Assembly: GCA_003952965.2 (NCBI GenBank)
Contig: CM025855.1
Span: 21,825,122 to 21,889,121, forward strand
Length of the DNA stretch: 64,000 nt
Origin: Morella rubra
Taxonomy: Eukaryota; Streptophyta; Magnoliopsida; Fagales; Myricaceae
Direction: 5' to 3'
Shown here one piece after another: positions 46,229 to 55,690 of this stretch. The notes under the pieces were generated by a model. That model saw only the letters and a program-made list of their open reading frames with translations. It did not search any database and had not been told where the DNA came from. Position numbers and translations under genes: made by a program. Numbering within the stretch: the first letter of the stretch is position 1; every line of letters starts with the position of its first letter.

Positions 46229-48110
46229 GATCTCGGGGGGGGTCTTTTATTTTTTACAGGAGATACACATCACGACGACTAACCCGAGCAACTGATTTAT
46301 CAGTTGGCGCCATCTGTACATTAGTTCCGATAAAAGATTTACTGACCAAGATTAAAGAAGAAACTTGACGATTTGAAACCGACAGAGTTCGGAACTTAGT
46401 AGAAACTGTTGAATCTCACAGAGCAACAGAAAGGGGATCAGTCAACCGGTGTATGCCGGCACCTGCTGGAAAACGCATGCCACAAATATCGATGGAATCA
46501 CCCTTTACTCAGTTATGGAAAAGGCTCACAACCGCCCGCATGCCCGACACGTCTAAATTACTCTCTAGCGGGGGGACTGGTGGCGTGGCTCCTTGGCTGA
46601 TGCATGTGGCCCAGCGGTTGGACCGACTTCCAAGTTCCCCACTGGTTCAAGTATACTCAAGATCTCGTCAGGACGTTAGCTCGCCTACTGGAAACGGGAG
46701 ATTCCTTCCCTCACGAGATGGATAGGATACAGCAGACCATCTCAAGAAGGAGCTCAGCCTTTGTCAGCCATTTCATAGCTAGCAGAAAAAACCGGCCATT
46801 CAGACAGATCTACGAGATTATGAACTCACCTTCGGATGAGGAAAGGTTTTCACCTGCTATAGGAGCTGGTTTACCATCTTAGATACCTCCTGATTTCGGA
46901 GATGCATGAACCGCGCAAAGTATACCTGCGAGGAATGTGACTCTCTCAACAGTCTCAAAGTTCCATTGAAAAGAAGAACCGGTTCGACATCTTAATGGAG
47001 AAAGACAGAATGAGGGATGCCCGCCCACGGAAATAACATAACATGCGCTTCTTCAATTGCCTTTGACACGCGGAAAAAAAATGCCTCCGACCCAGAGGAG
47101 GGGACAACGAATAATTCTCTCAAATTTCAGCGCTATTTCAGACTCTACCGATTAATAAGATCTGGTACACCGCCATGGAAAGGAAGCATGTATCCATGAT
47201 GACTTCGATCAACTTACAAATTTTTGCCAGAGGAAGGAAATCGAAGAGAACCTTCGATCATGGGAATGCAGACCCTTCATCCAACAAGGACGCTTACGAT
47301 TCACTGCAACCAGACTAGAAAAAGATCCAAGAGGAGCATTCAGACCCTTCACCTTGGCAAGATCAAAATGAAGTCCCATGATAGAGAGAAATATTGGAGG
47401 AACGACGCTCACCGCCCCGACCTAGAGGCGAAATTAGAGTCATCAGAGGCATTGCAGCAGAAGGGTCGTCTAAATCTTAAGGAAAACCTACGCAAGGCGA
47501 CTACTTGTTGCAAAAGTAAACAGCAGACCTCGCGTCCGATGGTGAAGGAAGAAAAACCCATCACGTTCACGTTAGAAGATATGGCAGGAATCGAATATCC
47601 GACGATTGGTGATCGACGCCCTGATAGGAAACTACAAGATCATACTCATCACACCGGAAGCGCCGATATTTTGTACTCCAATGACCAGATGAAGCTAGGA
47701 AGAGAAGCATTGAGAAAAGAAAGTACACTCACTGGGTTCACCGGTCACGAAGTATTCAGCTTGGGAATAAAAGAATTGCCATTCACTGTCGGAGACCCCC
47801 ACTCGAAGCCTCGCTCTCGTAAAGTTTTTGATTCTTGAAGGAGAATCTTCTTACAACGCCATTATAGGACGGGTTACTCTGAATAGTATCAACTTATCAC
47901 TTAAAGATGAAATTTCTAGTCACAAGAAACTGCTATCTCGGATACCCAAGGTATGGCCATAGGAGAAGAGTTCCGAGCACAACCAGCCGTTGGAGGAAAT
48001 AGGGCAGACTCAAAGGAACTAGTAAAACTCGACTTGTCTGAAGATTCTGCTCATAGCATTTCTCCGAGCAAACAGTGAGGTCTACTAGAACGAAGGTTCA
48101 CCGGTCACGG
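46229..48110 (+). repeat. element H internal repeat, copy 2 (compressed LTR-end to protease)
   Basis: It begins inside LTR sequence (GATCTCGGGGG...TTTTACAGG at 46229-46260), includes a second PBS-like TGGCGCCATCTG (46305), leader, gag and protease parts in the normal order, but about a third shorter than copy 1. Many separate losses of a few to some tens of bases cause the shortening. Gag words survive (AFVSHFIAS near 46760, SFPHEMDRIQQ), and the protease region is at 47560-47840 with KLGREALRKE and FTGHEVFSLGIKEL. The DTG triad is lost here. It could be an old unequal recombination product or an assembly artefact. Confidence 0.7.
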
Positions 48111-49029
48111 TCTCGCAGATGGAGGACACTCAAGACGCAATCAAATGCAAAGCGTTCCCTACAACGATCGGCTCGCATATGGTTTAGCAGACTGAGACCA
48201 ATTCCATCTCAAGCTTCAAGGAGCTCAGTAAAGCCTTCGTCAGCCATTTCATAGCTAGTAAAAAGTAGAAAAAACCGGCCATTCATCTCCTCTCCACCGA
48301 CAGAAGGAAGGCGAAAGTCTACGAGACTATGTGGCGCGGTTCAACCAAGAAAAACTTAATGTGGAAGATCCGAAGACAAGGTGGTACTCACCGCATTGTA
48401 GCTGGTTTGGAAAAGGTTTTCTTTCTCCCTAGGAAAGAAACCTCCCGAAACCTTCGGGAATTCATGGAAAAAGCCAAAAGTATATGAATGGACATGATGA
48501 CAGCAACAAGTCGATCAAAGTGGAATATCGCCAAAAGAAGAAAAGAAGGAACTCCCGCTAGAGTAATGGAGAAAGAGCAGAAGGTGGACAACACCCGAAC
48601 AATTCACACCTCTCAACGCGTCTCCAGGAAAAATCCTCATGGAAATGAAACGATCCCGAGATACCCTCCAAAAATGCCCCAGATAGACGGGAGAAAATTC
48701 TGTCGCTTTCATAACGATCACGACCATGAGATGAATGCATACATCTAAAAAGAGATAGAAGCCTTCATCCAACAAGGACGCTTACGAAAATTCACTGCAA
48801 CCAGACTAGGGGAACCTTTCCGAAAGATCCAAGAACCTATTCAGACCCTACCGAAGAAACGAGAGATCACCTTGGCAAGATCAAAATGAAGTCCCACGAC
48901 GCTCGCCGTATAGGCGAAATCAGGTCATGGAGGCATTGCAGCAGGAGGGTCGTCTAAATCTTCAAGGAAAACCTACGCAAGGCGACTACTTGTCGCAAAA
49001 GTAAACAGCGACCTCGGCGTCCGATGATG
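48111..49029 (+). pseudogene. element H gag, copy 3 (micro-deleted)
   Basis: Begins at about 48112 with TCTCGCAGATGGAGGACACT, matching 45586 of copy 1, and follows it through SHFIAS, the TAG at 48266, and the KTFGEF and KYMN blocks, with many 1-12 base losses relative to copy 1 (for example CGCTATTG to CGCATTG, TCGGAGAATTC to TCGGGAATTC). Downstream it gives the DGRKFCRFHNDHDHEMNAYI motif, the Cx..H-rich knuckle area of Tat gag. No long frame remains. Confidence 0.75.
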
Positions 49030-49640
49030 AAGGAAGAAAAACCCATCACGTTCACGCTAGAAGATATGGCAGGAATCGAATACCCATGACGACGCCTTGG
49101 TGATCGACGCTCTGATAGGAAACTACAAGATCAGGCGCATACTCATCGACACCGGAAGCTCCGATATTTTGTACACCACTGCGTATGACCAGATGAAGCT
49201 AGGAAGAGAAGCATTGAGAAAAGAAAGTACCCGACTCACTGGGTTCACCGGTCACGAAGTATTCAGCCTGGGAATAAAAGAATTGCCATTCACGTCGGAG
49301 ACCCCCACTCGAAGCCTCGCTCTCCGTAAAGTTTTTGATTCTTGAAGGAGAATCTTCTTACAACGCTATTATAGGACGGGTTACTCTGAATCGCCTACGT
49401 GCTGTAGTATCAACTTATCACTTAAAGATGAAATTTCCAACCAGATCAGGAATAGGAGAAGCAAGAGGAGATCAAAAGCTAGCAAGAAACTGCTATCTCG
49501 GATACCCAAGATACTGTAGAAACCATGGCCATAGAACATCGAGAAGAGTTCCGAGCACAACCAGTAGAACCGTTGGAGGAAATACCCCTCTGGGCAGACT
49601 CAAAGGAAGTAAAACTCGGCGCCCACTTGTCTGAAGATTC
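49030..49640 (+). pseudogene. element H aspartic protease region
   Basis: Frame 49097-49345 reads ALIGNYKIRRILIDTGSSDI and LYTTAYDQMKLGREALRKES, with the DTGSS active-site motif intact, then TRLTGFTGHEVFSLGIKELP. The next frame (49335-49634) gives EGESSYNAIIGRVTLNRLRA and VVSTYHLKMKFPT, the usual connection to RT. A frameshift lies at about 49300-49340. The protease matures the polyprotein. Confidence 0.85.
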
Positions 49641-50320
49641 AAAAAGATGCCTCATTTTCTCCGAGCAAACAGTGAGGTCTTCGCATGGTCGCATGAGGAT
49701 ATGCCGGAAATAGACCCTAGGTCATTACTCACAGATTAAATATACGCCTGAAGTCAAACCGGTCATACAGCGAAAGAGAAGCTTCGCCCCAGAGAGAAGC
49801 CAAGCAATTCAGAGGAAGTAGGGAAATTACTCAAATCTTGATTTATCAGAGAAGTCAATTACCCCGGCTGGTTGGCAAATGTGGTCATGGTGAAAAAAGC
49901 AAATGGAAAATGAGGATGTGTGTGGATTATACCGACCTAAACAAAGCCTGCCCGAAAGATTGCTACTTCTCCGAGAATTGATTCTCTTATTGATTCGACC
50001 GTAGGGCACTAGCTCCTCAGCTTCATGGACGCTTTCTCGGATACAATCAGATCAAAATGCACACGCCAAATCAAGAATGCACTGCTTCACAACAGACCGG
50101 GACACTTATTGCTATCAGGTAATGCCCTTCGGATTGAAGAACGCTGGAGCAACGTATCAAAGGTTAGTCAACCTGATGTTCCAGGAGCAGATAGGGCGAA
50201 ACATGGAAGTCTACGTAGACGACTTGTGGTAAAGACGCAAGAATCAAGGAATCACATCACTGATCTTGCCGAAGCTTTTGACGTACTCCGCAAATATAAG
50301 ATGCGCTTGAATCCAGCAAA
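49641..50320 (+). pseudogene. element H reverse transcriptase, N-terminal half, frameshifted
   Basis: Pieces in different frames: FIREVNYPGWLANVVMVKKA near 49845-49905, LNKACPKDC near 49935, MDAF near 50025, YNQIKMHTP near 50045, YQVMPFG near 50115, and EVYVDDL near 50200-50225, where the catalytic DD is visible. One- to four-base losses between the pieces break the frame repeatedly. The whole is recognisable as gypsy RT but cannot be translated. Confidence 0.8.
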
Positions 50321-51030
50321 GTGCGCCTTCGGGGTCTCTTCGGAAAGTTTTTAGGATTCCTGATATCTCAACGAGGAATCGAAATCAACCTAGAGAAAAT
50401 CAACACCATCCTGGACATGCAACCACCTAAGAATGTCAAAGAAATGCAACGACTCATAGGACATATAGCAGCGCTCAACAGGTTCGTCTCCCGAGCTACA
50501 AACAAATGCTTGCCATTTTTCAAAACTCTCCGGAAGACCTTCGAATGGACGGAAGAGTGTCAAGGGGCTTTTGAAGAGCTTAAGAAGTACTTGGCGAATC
50601 CACTGCTTCTCAGTTCCCCCGAACCGGGAGAAACACTCTACCTTTATCTCGCTATTTCTGATGCAACAGTAAGTACAGCGCTCATAAGAGATGACAACGG
50701 CGTACAACGACCTGTATATTACGTGAGCAAAGCCCTGCAAGGAGCCGAACCTCAATATCCCAACATCGACAAGTTGGCATTAGCTGTCATCATCTCGGCA
50801 AGAAAACTCAAACCCTACTTCCAAGCTCACTCCATCGTTGTCCTGACAGATCACCCGTTAAGACAAACCTTGGGAAAACCGGACGCATCGGGAAGATTAG
50901 TCAAATGGTCAGTAGAACTCGGTGAATTTGACATCGAATATCGGCCTCGAACCGCCATTAAAGGGCAAGCGATAGCCGATTTTATCACTGAATTCACCAC
51001 GCCAATATGTCAAGAAGAGACTCTGAGCCG
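50321..51030 (+). CDS. element H RT C-terminus and RNase H
   Basis: 254 open codons (50321-51085). FGKFLGFLISQRGIEINLEK and NVKEMQRLIGHIAALNRFVS are the RT thumb/connection. AFEELKKYLANPLLLSSPEP, LYLYLAISDATVSTALIRDD and RPVYYVSKALQGAEPQYPNI are gypsy RNase H blocks, followed by TDHPLRQTLGKPDASGRLVK and WSVELGEFDIEYRPRTAIKG. The frame is entered from a shift at about 50330, so the first Met is not a true start. The last 18 codons leave the proper frame. It would degrade the RNA of the RNA-DNA hybrid. Confidence 0.88.
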
Positions 51031-51590
51031 CAATGGTGGCGAATTTTTGTGGACGGATCGTCTACTCATGAAGCCGGCAAAATAGGGATGGTCATCGAAA
51101 TACCCGAAGAAGAATGCATCGAATTCGAATCAAGTTAGAATACTCCCCCACGAACAATGAAGCAGAATACGAAGCCCTTATAGCTGGATTACTTACTGCG
51201 AAAGTACTCGGAGGGAAATATCTTCGTGTGTACACTGACTCCCAATTGGTGGTAGGACAAATGACTGGAAGTTTTGAAGCCGAGATGAAAGGATGGCAGC
51301 CTACTTGAAACACGCCTTAGAAGTAAAAGAGTGCTTCGAAGCCTTTGAAATCCAACACATCCCTCGTGATCAAAATGCCCAAGCTAATGCATTAGCTACC
51401 GAAGTATCAGGAGCAGGGATGACGTTCAAAGGACGAGTCGTCGTACAATCCGTTGGAATCATATCCGAGGTTCAAACGGTTGATGAAGTAGAACCTGGCG
51501 ATTGGCGGTTACCGATCATGAAAACACTAAGGGAAGAAGACCTCGAAGTAGATAAACAACAGAAGCAGAAATTCAAAGGATAGCACCACG
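51031..51590 (+). pseudogene. element H second (Tat-type) RNase H domain
   Basis: Across three frames: VDGSSTHEAGKIGMVI near 51050-51100, then YSPTNNEAEYEALIAGLLTA and YTDSQLVVGQMTGSFEAEM (51114-51290), then HIPRDQNAQANALATEVSG (51350-51410). The catalytic pattern D...E...D (VDGSS, NEAEYEA, YTDSQ) and the NAQANALA end are those of the additional RNase H that distinguishes plant Tat elements from other gypsy lineages. Stops at about 51135 and 51307 inactivate it. Confidence 0.85.
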
Positions 51591-52700
51591 ATATACCATC
51601 ATAGATGGAATTTATACCGTCGAAGTCTCTCCCAACCACTATTACGTTGCCTCAACGCTCGAGAAGCGGACTACGCCTTTGTGAAGTACATGAAGGGATT
51701 TGCGGAAACCATTCAGGAGCACGTACACTAGCTCAAAAAGTAATCCGAGCTGGTTCTTTTGGCCCACCTTACATGTTGACGCGGAAAATGTTGTACGGAA
51801 ATGCGAAAATGCCAAAGGTTTGCCAATCTCATAAATGCCCCGACAGAAAAAATGACGATCGTGAGCTTTTCATACCCTTTCATGTAGTGGGGAATTGACA
51901 TCCTCGGACCTTTCCTAATAGGACAAAGACAGTTGAAATTTCTGATCGTCGCCATCGACTACTTCACCAAATGGGTAGAGGCTGAACCACTGGCAAAGAT
52001 TACTGAGCAAAATGTCCGGAAGTTCGTTTGGAAGAATATTATCTGTTGCTTCGGGCTACCTCGAGTCATAATCTCTGACAATGGCAAACAATTCGACAAC
52101 AAGGATTTCTGGGAATTCTGTAAGGAACTCAACATCGAGAACCATTACTCATTCCCATATTACCCACAAGCTAATGGCCAAGTAGAATTGGCAAACCGGT
52201 CATTACTGAAGCTTATCAAGACAAAACTCGATGACCATAAGAGTTTATGGTAGAAGAAATACCCGGAGTCCTATGGGCATATCGCACGACTATTAGAACA
52301 GCCACTGGAGAAACACCGTTCGCTCTCACTTATGGAACCGAAGCAGTAATCCCAGTCAAAATCGGAGCTCTCTCCCCACGAGTAATGATGTTCACCCCGG
52401 AAACAATGAAGAAGAAAAAAGCTAGATCTCGATTTACTAGAAGGACGCAGGGAAGAGCAGCGCTCAGGATGGAAGTATACAAACAGAAAATTGCGAATTA
52501 CTACAACGCCAAGGTCAGACCTGCCACTTATCCTGGAGATTTAGTCTTCAAAAAGGTGTTACCAGGGACCAAGATCCACAACAAGGTAAGCTCCATCCAA
52601 ACTGGGAAGGTCCTTATCGCATCACCGAAGCTAAGGGACCAGGAACATAGTACTTAGAAAATCTCCAGGGAAAAGCACTACAATATCCATGGAACTCGAC
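51591..52700 (+). pseudogene. element H integrase
   Basis: The zinc-binding N-terminus is decayed (EVHEGICGNHSGARTLAQKV near 51685-51745). Frame 51933-52253 carries the core: IVAIDYFTKWVEAEPLAKI with the first Asp, IISDNGKQFDNKDFWEFC with the second, and ANGQVELANRSLLKLIKTKL with the Glu. Frame 52247-52657 continues with GVLWAYRTTIRTATGETPFA and LTYGTEAVIPVKIG. Four-base overlap of these frames marks a single frameshift at about 52250. The core triad is intact, but the protein cannot be made as one piece. Confidence 0.88.
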
Positions 52701-52734
52701 ATACCTTAGAAAGTACTATGCGTAATACCTTGTT

Positions 52735-52858
52735 ATTGTTTGTCTTCACATGTTTACATTGATATTATGATTTCATGTTTTGCATTACCATTTTTTATCA
52801 TATTTGTCTCCACATGTTTACATTAATATTATGATTTCATGTTTTGCATTACCTCGGT
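52735..52858. repeat. 67-bp direct repeat downstream of integrase
   Basis: CACATGTTTACATTRATATTATGATTTCATGTTTTGCATTACC occurs at about 52748-52790 and 52813-52852. Confidence 0.85.
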
Positions 52859-53290
52859 TCCCAGTCGCATCCAAGGACTTAGGCGAACTAAGGTTCCCAG
52901 TCCCCCGACGTTAAGACGACCTCGGAGAACCTCGGTTCCCAATCGCATTCAAGGACTAAGGCGAACTAAGGTTCCCAGTCCCCCGACGTTAAGACGACCT
53001 CATAGAACCTCGGTTCCCAGTCACATTTAAGGATTAGGGTGAACTAAGGTTCCCAGTCCCCGACATTAAGACGACCTCAGAGAACCTCAGTTCCCAGTCG
53101 CATCCAAGGACTCAAGGCAAACGAAGGTTCCCAGTCCCCCGGTGTTAAGATGACCTCGGAGAACTTTGGTTCTCAGTCGCATTCAAGGACTTAGAACAAA
53201 GGTTCCTACTTCCCTAGACAACATGATAAATTCGAAGAACCTCGGCTAGTGAACCTCGGTTCCTTCTCACATTTACGAACAAGGGAGAAC
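52853..53290. repeat. 78-bp tandem repeat array in element H
   Basis: About five units of 78 bp, each with CTCGGTTCCCAGTCGCAT, AAGGACTTAGGCGAACTAAG and CCCCGACGTTAAGACGACCT. Later units are increasingly diverged and shortened. Tat elements often carry such arrays between integrase and the 3' LTR. Open frames across it (for example 52839-53030) only reflect the repeat. Confidence 0.9.
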
Positions 53291-53492
53291 TAAGGTTCAC
53301 ATTTGCATCCACGGATCCAAAATTAAAGAGATCTCTAAATCTCCCAATTACAAAGAATCATCAGATGAAATTGCATATGATCACCAAATATAATTACTAT
53401 TCAACAGAAACCAACATGGGCAATAAAAACGAAGTACAAATCGTCAATAGCAATTTACAGGCATAACTCAAAACGAAATCGCTTAACTAGAA
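53291..53492. other. element H spacer
   Basis: Non-coding AT-rich sequence between the tandem array and the antisense ORF relict. Confidence 0.5.
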
Positions 53493-53860
53493 TCATAGTG
53501 TTTCGTTCCCTCTTGGAGGAAGGTGGATGCCACGAGTCCCTAAAGTCTCCACCAACCTCTCGTAAATCTCCTTACCACGCCCTTCTTTACGGACTCGGAA
53601 ACGACTCCCTTCCCTAAGATAAGCTACTTCTAACACGGCCATAGCTACGCCGATACATCTGCGCGCCAAAACCGCAGGATCACCAAGAAAAGCAGGCACT
53701 GCCGATAACTCGGCAACACGAAGAGTAAGACTTGTACAAGCCTCCTATAGACTTCTCTTCTCAGTAGCAAATAAATCGATAGCCTCACGCATAGCTCAGC
53801 GAAGGCCCACCAGTTCGGCCTGATGTGCCTCCTCTTTCTTCGAAGAAGATAACCGTCAAG
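53493..53860 (-). pseudogene. element H antisense ORF relict
   Basis: Opposite to pol. From about 53858 the minus strand reads KKEEAHQAELVGLR, stop, AMREAIDLFATEKRSL, stop, EACTSLTLRVAELS, then the open stretch 53493-53699 with VPAFLGDPAVLARRCIGVAM, AVLEVAYLREGSRFRVRKEG and RGIHLPPRGNETL. Antisense ORFs near the 3' LTR are known in some plant Tat (Retand-type) elements. Helical, Ala/Leu/Glu-rich composition; function unknown. Two stops. Confidence 0.5.
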
Positions 53861-53865
53861 AACAT

Positions 53866-54663
53866 ATGGATATAAAACGGAAGAACTGTCACAGAAAGAG
53901 GGAAAAAAAGTTCGCGAAAAATACAAAGAAGAGAAAGATGCGACCGATGAAACGAAGCCCTCGAACCCTACCTGAAGAACTATGGTCCGAAATGATAAGC
54001 AGGATAGTTCGTGACAACCCCAGAGAATGGCAAAGCCTCTGCCTAGTGTCCAAACAATTTTATCAAGCAGCTCATGGACCGACGGTCTATCGAAGGTTGA
54101 ATTGAAGATATACGCCTCCACACCCTCCAACCAAAGTCTGGAAAACCCTTCGCAACAAATGTTATGCGAGCAAAAACCCACATGAACTCTTCATCCGAGG
54201 TAGCGAAAAAATACACAACAACAGAAGAAGGACTGAAGGAAGTCCACACTTTGGCAAGAGGAGGAAATCCGAAGGCCAAATACCTTCTAGCCATGGCCTA
54301 TCACCATCAAGGAGGAAATTTGAGCAGACTGCCGTGGACATAATTTCAGAGCTCCGACAGGAACTACAAGTAGAGCAAATGGAGGCTGTGGGAGAAGCCA
54401 TCCTAAATTAGGCATTAACTAGATGGGGTCATGCTGATGAACACCAATATAGATTGAAAAACATGTTGAAATGTCCTAAAGAAACATCTTGTTACATCCT
54501 GGAGACAGCCGAGATCCCGACCTCATTCCCAAAATGGTGGGTCACCTATCGACACTATTTCTGCGACATCTGCTATGCAAACAAAGAGTTTCGATATTGT
54601 GATATATATTCATGTTCCACAGGAGATATTGTTGAATGGGTGATTCCCCCTTGGACCGAGATG
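53866..54663 (+). pseudogene. F-box/Sel1-like gene fragment carried by element H
   Basis: Frame 53866-54105 has a basic start and then RTLPEELWSEMISRIVRDNP, REWQSLCLVSKQFYQAAHGP and TVYRRLN: an F-box of the kind in plant F-box proteins resembling At2g35280 (from memory). After a frameshift at about 54105-54180 another frame gives KKYTTTEEGLKEVHTLARGG and NPKAKYLLAMAYHHQGG, the Sel1/TPR-like helices that follow the F-box in that family. A third frame (54454-54663) gives MLKCPKETSCYILETAEIPT and CDICYANKEFRYCDIY and ends at a stop at 54664-54666. F-box proteins recruit targets to SCF ubiquitin ligases; this copy is broken by at least two frameshifts and a stop at 54408. Confidence 0.65.
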
Positions 54664-54786
54664 TAATCATTAATATAGATTCAGTTATGTCATGCATTAG
54701 CTTCTTTCTCCCCATACCTCAGCATCTGAAGCATAGCAAACATTCTCAACCCGATTCTGCAAATCTGCTCGAGAATGGGGGGACTC
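54664..54786 (+). promoter_or_regulatory. element H pre-LTR region with polypurine tract
   Basis: GAGAATGGGGGGACTC lies directly upstream of the right LTR (54787) and serves as PPT. The rest is non-coding. Confidence 0.7.
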
Positions 54787-55228
54787 TGATGGTGCCAATA
54801 CTGAATCACACCCAGCCCAAACCAATTTGGCTGAAAAATATGATTACTTCCTCAAAAGCCCAACATTACAATCCAACCCACGTAGCGTATTTTCCAAAAG
54901 ATCTAGTAGTAGTTACGAATAACCGTGAGAAAAAGTGGAAAGGACATCATGAAGCACGAACAAAAACTGCCTACTAAAATCTCAATTAGAGGAAGAAAAA
55001 GAAACGTGGGCAATAGTGCTATAAAAAGAGAAGCTAACGATGAGAACATGTAAGTGATTTCTGAGGTGAAAAAATAGCAAAAACTCAGATAAAAGTGAAA
55101 GACTAATTTAAGCTTCGGAGGTTCCACATCTCGGGACCCGGGGTCTTTTATTGTTTTACAGGAAAAGATTCGGGAAGATCAAGCTGCATTTACTTTGACG
55201 TATTAGGCATAAATCAACTGATTTATCA
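54787..55228 (+). repeat. element H 3' LTR
   Basis: 442 bp, partner of 44509-45023, with scattered substitutions and one internal deletion. TATAAAAA at 55020-55027. Confidence 0.92.
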
Positions 55229-55496
55229 GGGGATAAGTTCATAAGATCTAGTATTTTTGTTCTCTTTGTATTGGATGGTTAGTTGCTTGGGGGATGGTTA
55301 GGACAATTAGAGGGGAGGTTTGCAAGCAACCTTTCGAGTGGTCTGAATGCTATAGTGAGATGATGGTATACAGTGTTGTTGCAAATGTCGATGTTGAGAC
55401 TGTTGGTATCTCATTCGAGCTTCTTGCATTATGGACTTCTTAGGCAGGTATTGGAAGATAGGCTAGACCCTAGGAAAGCTGCAGTAATGAAGGGTA
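55229..55496 (+). pseudogene. PPR protein fragment, 3' part (beyond element H)
   Basis: Reads CYSEMMVYSVVANVDVETVG in one frame (55348-55407) and, after a frameshift, LLRQVLEDRLDPRKAAV in another (55434-55490). Both fit the next section of the same PPR protein as 42680-43165 (blocks of the type YEQM...INVETVGYLI...LLKELLENGL). The insertion of element H therefore separates two parts of one captured gene piece. Confidence 0.55.
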
Positions 55497-55690
55497 AAAC
55501 GAGGATAGTAAACAAGTGCATGTCATGGGGACGGCACGTGCTCCGTTTACCTTGAGAAATAATGGCAAATGAGGGTCCAGGGTGAAAATCAAAGAATTAT
55601 TAAAGATTTGGGGCTCAATGTCACAAAATCGATAAATCGGGTTACAAAATGAAAATGCCCCATTATTTAGAGGTGCAAAGTGTATTTTCC
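55497..55690 (-). repeat. long terminal inverted repeat, right
   Basis: Reverse complement matches 42106-42295. The outer end is followed by a C-rich tract (ACCCCCCGCCCCC), which differs from the A run beside the left repeat. Confidence 0.7.

Larger units (their letters stand above)
44509..55228 (+). mobile_element. element H: Ty3/gypsy Tat-lineage retrotransposon
   Basis: LTRs 44509-45023 and 54787-55228, each starting TGATGGTGCCAAT and ending ATTTATCA, are flanked by identical GGGGA at 44504-44508 and 55229-55233. A TGGCGCCGTCTATGAG primer site follows the left LTR and a purine tract precedes the right one. The order gag, protease, RT, RNase H, second RNase H, integrase fits gypsy, and the extra RNase H marks the Tat lineage. 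Downstream of integrase lie a tandem-repeat array, an antisense ORF relict and an F-box-like pseudogene. Part of gag-protease is present in repeated, micro-deleted form. All frames are interrupted. Confidence 0.93.
42106..55690. mobile_element. Pack-MULE-like element carrying PPR gene pieces, split by G and H
   Basis: About 190 bp at 42106-42295 recur inverted at about 55497-55690 (shared GGAAAATACACTTTGCACC, CCCGATTTATCGATTT, GTGACATTGAG, CACCCTGGACCCT). Long terminal inverted repeats around captured host exons are the hallmark of Pack-MULEs. The two retroelements subtracted (G about 1.3 kb, H 10.72 kb), the original unit would be about 1.55 kb and holds PPR-like coding on both sides. I could not find a clear 9-bp target duplication, and the two repeats could instead be two independent copies in opposite orientation. 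Confidence 0.5.

Noticed and set aside
52839..53290. Regular repeat array that might suggest CRISPR or a repeat protein
   Set aside because: Units are contiguous 78-bp tandem repeats without distinct spacers, and they lie in the 3' region of a gypsy element.
53645..54181. 178-codon minus-strand open frame
   Set aside because: It overlaps the F-box-like sequence on the other strand and, in its lower part, the antisense ORF in a different frame. Its hydrophobic composition is what the opposite strand of an F-box gene would give, and no family matches.
44509..55228. Assignment of element H to Athila on the basis of the TGGCGCC primer site
   Set aside because: The second RNase H domain after the first one and the antisense ORF relict fit Tat better; the primer site is shared by both groups.
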